Positions 8,828-17,748 of a stretch of DNA of 64,000 nt are shown in pieces. The notes below the pieces were generated by a model. That model searched no databases, was not told where the DNA came from, and saw only the letters and a program-made list of their open reading frames with translations. The translations under genes were made by a program, and so were the position numbers. The DNA is from an uncultured Bacteroidota bacterium (lineage in GTDB: Bacteria; Bacteroidota; Bacteroidia; Chitinophagales; Chitinophagaceae). The stretch's first letter is position 1, and every line of letters begins with the position of its first letter. Location of the stretch: contig CAIJFI010000009.1 in the NCBI GenBank assembly GCA_903819975.1, positions 41,431-105,430 of the forward strand, written 5' to 3'.

Positions 8828-11734
8828 ATGAAACGATTTTTAAGCCATATGGGCTTATTTTGCCTTGCCACAATGATGGTTTTCTCGGCAAATGCCCAAA
8901 GTGCTAGTACTATTACAGGTACTGTTAAAAATTCAATTTCCTCAGAATCTGTTACTGCGGTTTCTGTAACCGTTAAAGGAGGAAATGCTGGAACTTTTAC
9001 AGATGATAAAGGTAATTTTAAGCTTTACATTAATCAAAAATTACCATTGACATTAATTTTCTCTTCTGTTGGATTTGAAAATAAAGAAGTGGTTGTGAAC
9101 GCTGGCGATACTAAAGTTGCCGTGTCTTTAAAGCCAGGTTATGTATTAGGATCTGATGTAGTTGTTTCTGCATCAAGAGTAGCTGAAAGAATCTTAGAGT
9201 CTCCAGTATCTATCGAAAGAGTTAGTGCTGCTCAAATTAGATCAACTCCAGCTGCAAGTTACTATGATATCCTTGCAAACTTAAAAGGTGTGGACGTTGT
9301 AGCTGCAAGTTTAACATTCAAAAGCATTAGTACAAGAGGTTTTAACGGTAGTGGTAACACTCGTTTAAATCAATTGATTGATGGAATGGATAACCAAGCT
9401 CCAGGTTTAAACTTCTCTGTTGGTACTATGGTAGGTTTGACAGAGTTAGATGTAGATAACATGGAATTATTGCCAGGTGCATCTTCTGCATTATACGGTT
9501 CAGGTGGTATGAATGGTACTGTTTTAATTAACAGCAAGAATCCATTTAAATACCAAGGTTTAAGTTTTCAAATTAAACAAGGTGTAAACCATGTAGATAA
9601 CTACGAGCGTCCTCAAGCTGCTTATAAAGATTACACAGTTAGATGGGCAAGTAAAATAGGAGATCGCTGGGCTTACAAAATGAGTGCTCAATATACTGAA
9701 GCTCAAGACTGGTTAGCGCACGATGCAACTAACTATTCAAGAAACACAGGTACTGCAAATGGTCAAACTATTACAGGTTACAGATCTAATGATATGAACT
9801 ATGATGGTGTAAACGTTTATGGTGATGAAACTACTTCTGCACTAAGTACTATATTTAGTTCGGTTAAAGCTGGTGTAGTTGGTGCTTTAACAGCTGCTTA
9901 TGGTGGTAATGCAACTGCAGGTAATGCTGCTTATGCTTCTATATATGGTGCTGCTCAAGCAGGTCCTTATTCTGGAAGTTTAGCTAACTATACTGCATTC
10001 TTAAGAGGTGCTAATGCTGCATTAGTTCCTTATGCAAACTATTTATATGGAGATGCTAAGGGTATGTTTACTGGTGTTAATGTGAGCCGTACTGGTTATA
10101 ACGAAGCTGATATCCTTGACCCAGTTGCTAAAAACTTAAAAGTATCTGGATCATTGCACTATAAAATCAATGATAAAACAGAAGCTTCTTTTAGTGCTTA
10201 TACAGGTTCTGGTAACACTGTATATACAGGAAGTGATAGATATTCTTTGAACGCTTTAAATATGAGTCAATTCAAATTTGAAGTAAAATCTAAAAACTGG
10301 TACGCTCGTGCTTACCAAACTTTAGAAGATGCGGGTAATTCATACAACGCAACTATTACAACTCGTTTATTCAACGAAGCTTGGAAATCTAGTAACACTT
10401 GGTATCCTACATTTACTGCTGCTTATGTAGCTTATAAAGATGCTGGTATGAGTAGCGTAGATGCTGGTAACGCTGCTAGAAATGTAGCTGATGCTGGAAG
10501 ACCAACTGGACATGTAGGTTCTACAGAATTATTTAAATCAATTGCGAATATTCCAATTTCTCAAGGTGGTGGTAAATTCTTAGATAAATCTTCTTTAAAC
10601 GTATTAGAAGGTCAATATAACTTAACTGATTTATTAGGTCTTGGTCAATATGACGCTGACTTATTAATTGGCGGAAGTTTAAAGAACTATAATTTAAATT
10701 CTCAAGGAACATTATTTGCGGATACAACAGCAAGAATTAATATTAATGAAAGTGGTTCTTATGCACAGTTATCTAAAAAATTCTTTGGTGACATCTTAAA
10801 AGTATCTTTATCTGGTCGTTATGACAAGAATGATAACTTCGCAGGTCGTTTTACACCAAGAGCTTCTGCTGTTGTGAAAATTGCTGAAGACAATAACTTA
10901 CGTGTTTCTTACCAACAAGCTTACCGTTTCCCTACAACTCAAAACCAATGGATTAACTTGTTAGTGGGTGGTGGTACTCGTTTAATGGGTGGTTTACCAC
11001 AATTAAGAGATTACTATCATTTTAACACTAACCCAGCTTATTCATTAGCTAGTGTGTTAGCTGGTGCTCCAGTTCAACAACAATTTGGTGAGTTTAAGCC
11101 TGAGTCTATGAGTTCATTTGAAGTTGGATATAAAACTTTAATCAATAAAAAATTATTGATTGACTTTTACGCATACACAGGTAAGTATACAAACTTCTTA
11201 AGTGGTGTAACTGTATTACAATCTCGTAATGCTGCAAATCCTCAATTATCTGATTTATTAAGTGCAAGCACTCGTATTGCATACAGTATCTCAACAAATG
11301 CTCCTGGTGATGTATCTACAAGTGGATGGGGAATTTCTGCTGATTATTTGTTACCAAATAATTTCAGTTTCTCTACAAGTGTATATACAGACGAAATTGG
11401 AAATTTACCTAGTGGTTTTATTTCTTATTTCAACACTCCATTGTTCAGAGCAAACTTTGCTTTAAACAACAGTGGTTTCTTGTTAAAAAACAGATTAGGT
11501 TTTGGTGCTAACTTACACTACCAAGATGACTTCACTTACGAAGGAACTTTTGCTGTAGGTAAAGTAAACTCATTCAGTACTATTGATGCGGTAATCACTT
11601 ACAAAGTGCCTTCTATCAAGTCAATGATTAAAGTGGGTGGAACTAATATCTTAAATAAATATTACCAAACTGCATATGGTAGTCCATCAATCGGTGGATT
11701 GTATTATGTAAGTTTTGCATATAACATTTTATAG
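8828..11734 (+). CDS. TonB-dependent outer-membrane receptor with carboxypeptidase-D-like N-domain
   Basis: 968 residues. It has a signal peptide (about 1-23, ending ANAQ), a carboxypeptidase-D-regulatory-like beta domain (about 25-110, starting STITGTVKN), a plug domain (about 115-240 with SISTRGFNGSGNTR and the glycine-rich SSALYGSGGMNGT) and a beta-barrel ending in an aromatic last strand (LYYVSFAYNIL). It would import a substrate through the outer membrane using TonB energy. No SusD-like lipoprotein follows, so it is not a standard SusC/D pair; substrate unknown. An Ala/Gly-rich stretch at about 340-400 is a probable surface-loop insertion. Gene-end terminator and strong codon bias suggest high expression. 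Confidence 0.92.
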   Translation: MKRFLSHMGLFCLATMMVFSANAQSASTITGTVKNSISSESVTAVSVTVKGGNAGTFTDDKGNFKLYINQKLPLTLIFSSVGFENKEVVVNAGDTKVAVSLKPGYVLGSDVVVSASRVAERILESPVSIERVSAAQIRSTPAASYYDILANLKGVDVVAASLTFKSISTRGFNGSGNTRLNQLIDGMDNQAPGLNFSVGTMVGLTELDVDNMELLPGASSALYGSGGMNGTVLINSKNPFKYQGLSFQIKQGVNHVDNYERPQAAYKDYTVRWASKIGDRWAYKMSAQYTEAQDWLAHDATNYSRNTGTANGQTITGYRSNDMNYDGVNVYGDETTSALSTIFSSVKAGVVGALTAAYGGNATAGNAAYASIYGAAQAGPYSGSLANYTAFLRGANAALVPYANYLYGDAKGMFTGVNVSRTGYNEADILDPVAKNLKVSGSLHYKINDKTEASFSAYTGSGNTVYTGSDRYSLNALNMSQFKFEVKSKNWYARAYQTLEDAGNSYNATITTRLFNEAWKSSNTWYPTFTAAYVAYKDAGMSSVDAGNAARNVADAGRPTGHVGSTELFKSIANIPISQGGGKFLDKSSLNVLEGQYNLTDLLGLGQYDADLLIGGSLKNYNLNSQGTLFADTTARININESGSYAQLSKKFFGDILKVSLSGRYDKNDNFAGRFTPRASAVVKIAEDNNLRVSYQQAYRFPTTQNQWINLLVGGGTRLMGGLPQLRDYYHFNTNPAYSLASVLAGAPVQQQFGEFKPESMSSFEVGYKTLINKKLLIDFYAYTGKYTNFLSGVTVLQSRNAANPQLSDLLSASTRIAYSISTNAPGDVSTSGWGISADYLLPNNFSFSTSVYTDEIGNLPSGFISYFNTPLFRANFALNNSGFLLKNRLGFGANLHYQDDFTYEGTFAVGKVNSFSTIDAVITYKVPSIKSMIKVGGTNILNKYYQTAYGSPSIGGLYYVSFAYNIL

Positions 11735-11768
11735 AATTTTAAAGGTTTTAAGGTGGGTTAGCCTTAAG

Positions 11769-11805
11769 AATCCCTCTTCGACTAGTTCGAGGGGGGATTT
11801 TTTTT
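11769..11805 (+). terminator. Terminator of the TonB receptor gene
   Basis: A G/C-rich stem, tccctc with gaggggggat (one bulged G), is followed by eight T residues. It lies 34 bases after the stop. Confidence 0.8.
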
Positions 11806-11838
11806 ACCTAAATCCATCGTTTTTCCTGTATAAAACTC

Positions 11839-11846
11839 TATTTTTG
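11839..11846 (+). promoter_or_regulatory. pdhB promoter -7 box
   Basis: TATTTTTG, exact TAnnTTTG match, 23 bases before the pdhB ATG. Confidence 0.55.
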
Positions 11847-11869
11847 CTACTCAAAATAAATTATAATCG

Positions 11870-12856
11870 ATGCGATCAATAGCTTTTAGAGAAGCCCTGC
11901 GTGAGGCAATGTCTGAGGAAATGAGAAGAGATGATAGAGTACTATTAATGGGAGAGGAAGTTGCTGAATACAATGGTGCATACAAGGTAAGTCAGGGTAT
12001 GTTGGCCGAATTTGGTCCAAAGCGTATTATTGATACTCCAATTTCTGAATTAGGATTTACAGCTGTTGCTGTAGGTGCTGCACAAAATGGATTAAGACCC
12101 ATTGTTGAATTTATGACATGGAACTTTGCAGTATTGCCATTAGATCAGATATTAAACACCGCTAGTAAAATGTTAGCGATGAGTGGTGGTCAAGTAGGTT
12201 GTCCAATTGTAATGAGAGGACCTAACGGAAGTGCAGGTCAATTGGGTGCGCAACACTCTACTGCATTTGAAAGCTATTTAGCAAATATACCTGGTATCAA
12301 AGTGGTATCTCCGTCTAATGGATATGATGCAAAAGGATTATTAAAGCAAGCTATTCGTTACGAGGAAGATCCAATTATGTTTTTAGAGAGTGAAGTAATG
12401 TATGGAGATAAGAGTGATGTTCCAGAGGAAGAATATTATATCCCATTAGGATTAGCAGATGTAAAAAAAGCAGGTACCGATGTAACAATCGTTTCTTATA
12501 ATAAAATGATGAAAGTTGCTCTAGGAGCGGCTGCTGAATTAGAGAAAGAAGGAATTAGTGCGGAAGTAATTGATTTAAGAACCATTCGTCCATTAGATTG
12601 GTTGACAGTTTTGACAAGTGTTAAAAAAACAAACAGATTAGTAATAGTGGAAGAGCAATGGCCATTCGCTTCTGTATCTTCTGAATTATCTTACCGTATT
12701 CAAAAAGAAGGGTTTGACTATTTAGACGCGCCAATTCGTCGTATTACTAGTGCTGACGCTCCAATGCACTATGCGCCTAACTTAACTGCATTAGCAATAC
12801 CAGATGTAGCTAGAACTGTTAGTTTGGTTAAGGAAGTATTGCATCAGTACAAATAG
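11870..12856 (+). CDS. pdhB: Pyruvate dehydrogenase E1 component, beta subunit
   Basis: Beta chain of the thiamine-diphosphate-dependent E1 enzyme that decarboxylates pyruvate and loads the lipoyl arm of E2. Diagnostic segments are LREAMSEEMRRD, LMGEEVAEYNGAYKVSQG, TPISELGFTAVAVGAA, FMTWNFAVLPLDQI and a C-terminal half with VIDLRTIRPLDW and VEEQWPFASVSSE. 328 residues is the normal length. The alpha subunit and E2 are not in the window, so the complex is encoded at split loci, as often in Bacteroidota. The lipoyl cofactor enzyme lipA is at 24.5 kb. A branched-chain 2-oxoacid E1 beta is the main alternative and is less likely given the Glu-Tyr-Asn-Gly motif. Confidence 0.93.
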   Translation: MRSIAFREALREAMSEEMRRDDRVLLMGEEVAEYNGAYKVSQGMLAEFGPKRIIDTPISELGFTAVAVGAAQNGLRPIVEFMTWNFAVLPLDQILNTASKMLAMSGGQVGCPIVMRGPNGSAGQLGAQHSTAFESYLANIPGIKVVSPSNGYDAKGLLKQAIRYEEDPIMFLESEVMYGDKSDVPEEEYYIPLGLADVKKAGTDVTIVSYNKMMKVALGAAAELEKEGISAEVIDLRTIRPLDWLTVLTSVKKTNRLVIVEEQWPFASVSSELSYRIQKEGFDYLDAPIRRITSADAPMHYAPNLTALAIPDVARTVSLVKEVLHQYK

Positions 12857-12930
12857 TAATTATTTGATGCGGTAATCCTCAAATAAGGCCATTTAAATAC
12901 TATTTGAGTAATTAACAATCTTTTTTATAA

Positions 12931-12956
12931 ATATCCCTCACAAAGGGATATTTTTG
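12931..12956 (+). terminator. pdhB terminator overlapping the lepB -7 box
   Basis: Stem atatccct (12931-12938) with agggatat (12944-12951), loop cacaa, then TTTTTG. The T-tract with the last stem bases spells TATTTTTG at 12949-12956, an exact -7 element for lepB, whose ATG is at 12980. Confidence 0.75.
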
Positions 12957-12979
12957 TTATATCTAAACAATTGAAATTT

Positions 12980-14491
12980 ATGGGTATTATTTTATTGATT
13001 CTATTTTGGTTAGGATGGCATATCGGAATTTACGCAATGTTAAAGAAGGCTGGAGTTGATAGCACAAAAGCAATCATTCCAATTTATAATACATGGGAAG
13101 TGGTAAAACTTTGTGGCATTTCCAAATTCTGGTTTTGGATTCAGTTAATTCCTATTTTAGGTCAGTTTGTTACCTTATGGATTTCGATCATTTTTGTAAT
13201 GCATTTTAAAAGAGTTGGATTATTACATCATACCTTAACTGTATTTGTTCCATTTATTTATCTTCCATATTTAGGATTTTCTTCAAACGAAAAATGGCAT
13301 GGTCAGGAAGCATTAGCGCATTACCATAAGTCTGCATCAAGAGAATGGATAGATGCTGCTGTTTTTGCTGTAGTTGCTGCGACATTAATTAGAACGTTTT
13401 TATTTGAAGCTTATGTTATCCCAACTGAAAGTATGGAGAAGACTTTATTAGTAAACGATTTTTTATTCGTTGATAAAGTAACATTTGGCGCAAGGATTCC
13501 TCAGACACCTATTTCATTTCCTTTTGTTCACAATACATTGCCAGGTTCATTAACAACACCTTCATATGTAAAGTGGATTCAATTGGATTATAGTCGTTTA
13601 CCAAAGTTAAGAGATGTAAACAGAAACGATGTTGTGGTATTTAATTTTCCAGCAGGAGATACTATTATTAACCTGCCAGATTTTGGAAGTAAAAATCCAT
13701 ATTACGATGTTTTAAGATGGCCTGAATTTAATGGGGATAGAGAAAAATTAATGGCTCAATATCCTATACTTGTACATCCAACCGATAAGACCGATAACTA
13801 TATTAAAAGATGTGTTGGCTTACCTGGGGACTTAATACAAGTTAAGAATAGTCATTTATGGGTAAATGGTGCACCAGCTTATGTTGCAGATAATGCTCAA
13901 ACCGAATATTTAGTAGTTACAAATGGCAAACCAATTCCAGAAGATTATATCCAAGATAGTTTAGGAATTAATATTGCCGAAGCAACAATGGATTTTCAAC
14001 CAGTGGATGGTCGCCCAAATACATTTAAAATTAACATGACTGCAGGTGCTGCCAATAATTTAAAGCAACTTCCATTTATAACTTCAGTAGAAGCATACGA
14101 AGAAAACACAGTTGGATATACTTTTCCAAATGACGTCGTTCACTTTCCTTGGACCATTGATAATTTTGGTGCAATCCGTATTCCTAAAAAAGGGGATGAT
14201 ATTGTTTTAGTGGATAGTACAATTGAATTATATCGTCGATTAATTTGCACTTACGAGCACAATACTTTAGATAAAAAGAATGGTCAATATATTTTAAATG
14301 GAACTCCTGCAACACATTATACAGTAAAACAAAATTATTACTGGATGATGGGGGATAATCGTCATCGTAGTCAGGATAGTCGTTTTTGGGGCTATGTTCC
14401 AGAAACACATATTGTTGGCCGAGCTGCATTAATTTGGTTTAGTTATAGTAAGTCAGTGAGATGGAATAGATTGTTTAACCTTATTAAGTAA
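12980..14491 (+). CDS. lepB: Signal peptidase I with extra N-terminal membrane region
   Basis: Removes signal peptides from exported proteins at the outer face of the inner membrane by a Ser-Lys dyad. With this start the nucleophile is Ser151 in PTESMEKTLL and the base is Lys276 in NYIKRCVGLPGD; the late box MMGDNRHRSQDSRFWG is also present. Residues 1-100 add three hydrophobic segments, an extension seen in Bacteroidota LepB, before the usual anchor at about 123-140. An insertion of roughly 100 residues lies between the two catalytic boxes (to 503 residues in all). ATG 12980 is preferred over a TTG at 12971 because it is the first conventional start after the -7 box. cdd follows 4 bases later. 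Confidence 0.96.
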   Translation: MGIILLILFWLGWHIGIYAMLKKAGVDSTKAIIPIYNTWEVVKLCGISKFWFWIQLIPILGQFVTLWISIIFVMHFKRVGLLHHTLTVFVPFIYLPYLGFSSNEKWHGQEALAHYHKSASREWIDAAVFAVVAATLIRTFLFEAYVIPTESMEKTLLVNDFLFVDKVTFGARIPQTPISFPFVHNTLPGSLTTPSYVKWIQLDYSRLPKLRDVNRNDVVVFNFPAGDTIINLPDFGSKNPYYDVLRWPEFNGDREKLMAQYPILVHPTDKTDNYIKRCVGLPGDLIQVKNSHLWVNGAPAYVADNAQTEYLVVTNGKPIPEDYIQDSLGINIAEATMDFQPVDGRPNTFKINMTAGAANNLKQLPFITSVEAYEENTVGYTFPNDVVHFPWTIDNFGAIRIPKKGDDIVLVDSTIELYRRLICTYEHNTLDKKNGQYILNGTPATHYTVKQNYYWMMGDNRHRSQDSRFWGYVPETHIVGRAALIWFSYSKSVRWNRLFNLIK

Positions 14492-14495
14492 GTAT

Positions 14496-14978
14496 ATGCA
14501 TCAGAAATTTGAATTTGAGTATGAGATTTTAGAGGATAATGGAGGCTTGAGTAATGATGACCAAGAATTACTTGAGGCTGCAAAAAAAGCTACTAAAACA
14601 GCTTATGCGCCATATTCTAATTTTCATGTAGGAGCTGCTGCAAGATTGTCCAATGGACAAATTGTAATAGGGTCCAATCAAGAGAGTACAAGTTTTCCAG
14701 TTGGTATATGTGCCGAACGCACTTTGTTAAATAGCGTAGGAAGCCAATTTCCGGAGCTTTCTATTACTGCAATGGCAATTTCATATCAACCCTTAAATAA
14801 AGGCTCTATTGAGCCTATTTCGCCTTGCGGCATGTGCAGACAGTCTTTATTGGATTATGAGAACAGATATGGAGCACATATTAAAATTATATTGTCTGGA
14901 ATGTCAGGGAAAGTAATGGTAATTCCTACGGCCGCAAATTTATTACCCTTCGGATTTGATGGTTCTATCTTAAAATAA
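14496..14978 (+). CDS. cdd: Cytidine deaminase
   Basis: Deaminates cytidine and deoxycytidine to uridine forms for pyrimidine salvage. The zinc site is complete: Cys72 and the proton-shuttling Glu74 in ICAERT, then Cys111 and Cys114 in PCGMCRQ. The substrate segment YSNFHVGAA (40-48) is also typical. 160 residues, slightly longer than the 130-residue tetrameric class because of an acidic N-terminal extension (residues 1-22). It lies 4 bases after lepB and is probably co-transcribed; the functional link is not obvious. Confidence 0.96.
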   Translation: MHQKFEFEYEILEDNGGLSNDDQELLEAAKKATKTAYAPYSNFHVGAAARLSNGQIVIGSNQESTSFPVGICAERTLLNSVGSQFPELSITAMAISYQPLNKGSIEPISPCGMCRQSLLDYENRYGAHIKIILSGMSGKVMVIPTAANLLPFGFDGSILK

Positions 14979-15003
14979 GTGCAAAATCTTAAAGCGTAAT
15001 TTT

Positions 15004-15507
15004 CTAGAATAAGGTCTGAACACCTAGGGCTAATCTAAATTCATGTTGTAATAACCAACGCTTACGAGCTTTGCCCCAAGCATATCCTACTAAAGACTGG
15101 TCGGTTCCTATAATTCTATGGCAAGGAACAATTATTGCTATTTTGTTTTTTCCATTGGCTGAAGCAGCGGCTCTGATAACTTTAGGGTCACCTAATTTTT
15201 TTGCTAAATCAGCATAACTTAATGTTTTTCCAAAAGGGATTTCATATAACTCTTTCCATACCCTTTGTTGAAAGTCGGTGCCTGACTGATTGATTGGGAC
15301 AGTGAATTCACGTCTTGTGCCAGCAAAATATTCCATTAGTTCATCAACGCATTGGTGAATTACTAGAGGCAACTCATCATCAGCAAAATAATCCGAATTT
15401 TCAGTACTAGGATCTGTAAAAATCAATTCAGTAATGCAACCGTCTTCTGCAGTCATACTGATTTGTCCAATTGGGCTATGATAAATATGCGATACAATAG
15501 TTTCCAT
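15004..15507 (-). CDS. ogt: Methylated-DNA-protein cysteine methyltransferase
   Basis: Takes the alkyl group from O6-methylguanine in DNA onto its own cysteine. The acceptor is Cys129 in the invariant IVPCHRII; the helix-turn-helix/arginine-finger segment VIRAAASANGKN precedes it and GYAWGKARKRWLLQHE closes the domain. 167 residues, consistent with Ogt/MGMT without an AraC-type Ada regulator domain. It follows the SirB1-like gene with a one-base gap and is surely in the same transcript. Confidence 0.95.
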   Translation of the reverse strand: METIVSHIYHSPIGQISMTAEDGCITELIFTDPSTENSDYFADDELPLVIHQCVDELMEYFAGTRREFTVPINQSGTDFQQRVWKELYEIPFGKTLSYADLAKKLGDPKVIRAAASANGKNKIAIIVPCHRIIGTDQSLVGYAWGKARKRWLLQHEFRLALGVQTLF

Positions 15508-15508
15508 A

Positions 15509-16381
15509 TTATGCTTCCAAAAGGTTAGCTAATTCAATAAGATCGTTTTGCTTGTATTGTAATATAGGGCTAGTAAAACATTTAGCTAATTCTAATAAAT
15601 GTTTTTTTATAATGCGCACATTGGACAATGCTTTATAGTAAACATTTTTTGGCTCAATATTGGATCTGGTAAAATACTGGTCCATATCTTTTTGAGAGAA
15701 AGGGTGCCCAGTTGTGCCTTCTACATAAAATTGTATAAATTCTTGTGGATGCGGATGATTCTCTGCAGGGTCCCAGTCTGGGGTATAAAATGCAACAATA
15801 CACTGCTTGGGAATATTTATAAAAGATGCCTGTATTTCTAATTGATTACAAAGCTCAGCATACAAAATGGTATTTGCGAAAGCATTTCCTTTTTTAAACT
15901 GCAGTGGAGCTGAAATTAAAAATTCTTCAGGTTTTTCATAATTCACTTCTACGCCCTTAATTTGGTAGTAGTTAAATAATATATTCCTTAACACATTTGC
16001 TTGTTCCAATGGTGTCAAATAGTTATTTAATTCAAGCCAAATATTTCGTCTAATTTTTTCCATCTGATGGCGAAGTGTGTCTGTTGCTAATTCAGGAAAT
16101 TGAAATTTAGTAACTAACAATGCGCCTTCAAATAAAGATGGATTTGGGCTTGACTTCCATTTTATAAAAGCCTCCTTTAAATCTTGTAACCTTAGTTTGT
16201 AAATCATCATTTCAATGCGCTCAAGAGTTGGCTCATCTAAGGTATTCTCCCATAAATTTTCAAGGTCAGGAATAATAGGAGTCCCATAATTCAATAATCT
16301 ATCTGAGATGGTATTAAATACCTCTTCGTCAGGATCGTCAATTAGTTTAAAAAGCGCTTTTATCTCTTTTTCTTGCTCCAT
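15509..16381 (-). CDS. SirB1-like transglutaminase-fold protein
   Basis: 290 residues. The N-terminal third (about 1-100) is helical, with LFKLIDDPDEEVF resembling a HEAT-type repeat. The middle matches the SirB1/transglutaminase-like family: LRNILFNYYQIKG, then KKGNAFANTILYAELCNQLEI and the sheet around PKQCIVAFYTP, at the place of the family's RKGxPxxLxxxY and GxxxPGHF blocks. The catalytic Cys of active transglutaminases is not evident, as is usual in this family. Its role is unknown. It precedes ogt by one base. A -7-like TAACTTTT lies immediately before its ATG with TTTG 19 bases further upstream. Confidence 0.75.
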   Translation of the reverse strand: MEQEKEIKALFKLIDDPDEEVFNTISDRLLNYGTPIIPDLENLWENTLDEPTLERIEMMIYKLRLQDLKEAFIKWKSSPNPSLFEGALLVTKFQFPELATDTLRHQMEKIRRNIWLELNNYLTPLEQANVLRNILFNYYQIKGVEVNYEKPEEFLISAPLQFKKGNAFANTILYAELCNQLEIQASFINIPKQCIVAFYTPDWDPAENHPHPQEFIQFYVEGTTGHPFSQKDMDQYFTRSNIEPKNVYYKALSNVRIIKKHLLELAKCFTSPILQYKQNDLIELANLLEA

Positions 16382-16382
16382 G

Positions 16383-16413
16383 AAAAGTTAAAATGGGTGT
16401 TTATTTATTCAAA
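16383..16413 (-). promoter_or_regulatory. Promoter of the SirB1-like/ogt operon, possible leaderless start
   Basis: On the minus strand TTTG (16410-16413) is followed after 19 bases by TAACTTTT (16383-16390), one mismatch from TAnnTTTG. The ATG at 16381 begins one base after the box, so a 5' leader is unlikely. Confidence 0.5.
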
Positions 16414-16556
16414 TCAACGCATTTTTTTTCATATACATATGCTTTAGTTATCCCATTAGTGTGGATATATTAGGTAGTTATAAACATAATAAATAGAAAT
16501 TATATTCGTTCACTTCAATTTCTTGAGTTTTAACAGCTTAAATATGCTTAAATGGC

Positions 16557-16564
16557 TATCTTTG
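16557..16564 (+). promoter_or_regulatory. Desaturase promoter -7 box
   Basis: TATCTTTG, exact TAnnTTTG match, 17 bases before the ATG at 16582. It lies just after an earlier in-frame ATG (16552), which argues against that earlier start. Confidence 0.6.
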
Positions 16565-16581
16565 TTTCTCATAAGAATACC

Positions 16582-17673
16582 ATGCAAAACGAAACAGTTG
16601 CTACACCAAAATTCCCTGTAACTACAAAATCTTTACACGCGGAATTAAAACGAAGAGTAAACGAATATTTGGAACAACAACATATAAAAGGAACTGGTAA
16701 TTACAAACTTTTTTCAAAAGCAGTGATTTTAGTTTCCTTGTTTGTACTTACTTATATTCATTTAGTGTTTTTTACACCACCCACAATCATCGCACTTATT
16801 GAGTGTGGATTTTTTGGATGTTTAATTGCTTCAATTGGATTTAATATTATGCACGACGGCAGTCACGGAAGTTTTAGTAAGTATGCATGGTTAAACAAGC
16901 TAGCTTCTTCTTCAATTAGTGTACTAGGTGCAAGCAGATTTATGTGGGGCATGAAACATGTTACAATTCACCATACTTACACTAATATTGACGGGGTAGA
17001 TGATGATATTGAAGTAGGTGTATTAATGAGAATGGCTCCAACACAAAAGCATTATTTATTACATCGTTTTCAACATGTTTATTTCTGGATTTTATACATG
17101 CTTTTATATGTGTTTTGGATTTTCTTTGCAGACTACAAAAAATATTTCTCAAAAAAAATAGGTTCAATTACAATCAAAAGCATGACCGTTGCCGAGCACA
17201 TTGAATTTTGGGCTGTTAAATTATACCATGCAATTGTGTTTGTAGTATTGCCTATTTATATGCTAGGATGGGTTAGTTGGTTAGTAGGATTTATTGTTAC
17301 TACATTTGTAGCCGGATTTGTATTAAGTATTGTGTTCCAATTAGCACATACTGTAGAAGACACATCTTTCCCTATAGCCATTCAGCCAGAGAATAGAATG
17401 CCTGACGAATTTGCTGCACACCAAATTCTAACTACAGCAAATTTTGCAACTAAAAGCAAGTTGGTAAGTTGGTTAGTAGGAGGGTTAAACTTTCAAATTG
17501 AACACCATTTGTTCCCTAAAATTTCACACGTTCATTATCCTGAAATTTCTAAAATTGTCAAACAAGCATGTGCCGATTTTAAATTAAAATATATCGAGTA
17601 TCCAACTGTAGCAAGTGCAATAAAAGCACACGTTCATTACTTAAAGTCAATGAGTAAGCCTTCAGTAGCCTAA
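16582..17673 (+). CDS. Membrane fatty-acid (acyl-CoA or acyl-lipid) desaturase
   Basis: An integral membrane di-iron desaturase. Three histidine boxes are visible: HDGSH (91-95), HVTIHH (126-131) and QIEHH (305-309). Gln in the third box marks front-end desaturases of the linoleoyl-CoA/delta-6 group, but there is no cytochrome b5 domain, so an outside electron donor is needed; the ferredoxin at 21.3 kb is one candidate. Four or so membrane segments surround the boxes. Start ATG 16582 gives 363 residues; the longer frame from 16552 would place the promoter box inside the gene. It would adjust membrane fluidity. Exact double-bond position cannot be told. Confidence 0.9.
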   Translation: MQNETVATPKFPVTTKSLHAELKRRVNEYLEQQHIKGTGNYKLFSKAVILVSLFVLTYIHLVFFTPPTIIALIECGFFGCLIASIGFNIMHDGSHGSFSKYAWLNKLASSSISVLGASRFMWGMKHVTIHHTYTNIDGVDDDIEVGVLMRMAPTQKHYLLHRFQHVYFWILYMLLYVFWIFFADYKKYFSKKIGSITIKSMTVAEHIEFWAVKLYHAIVFVVLPIYMLGWVSWLVGFIVTTFVAGFVLSIVFQLAHTVEDTSFPIAIQPENRMPDEFAAHQILTTANFATKSKLVSWLVGGLNFQIEHHLFPKISHVHYPEISKIVKQACADFKLKYIEYPTVASAIKAHVHYLKSMSKPSVA

Positions 17674-17691
17674 TTGGTTGGTAATTATAAC

Positions 17692-17727
17692 AAAAAGGGA
17701 TGCAACTAAATGGTTGCATCCCTTTTT
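17692..17727. terminator. Two-way terminator between desaturase and topA
   Basis: Perfect 15-bp stem, aaaaagggatgcaac (17692-17706) with gttgcatcccttttt (17713-17727), loop of six. A- and T-tracts at both ends suit both convergent genes. Confidence 0.9.
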
Positions 17728-17748
17728 TATTTGAGTAATACGACTTGG

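Noticed and set aside
8828..11734. SusC of a polysaccharide-utilisation locus.
   Set aside because: No SusD-like gene follows; a terminator and pdhB come next, and the glucan genes are 17 kb away.
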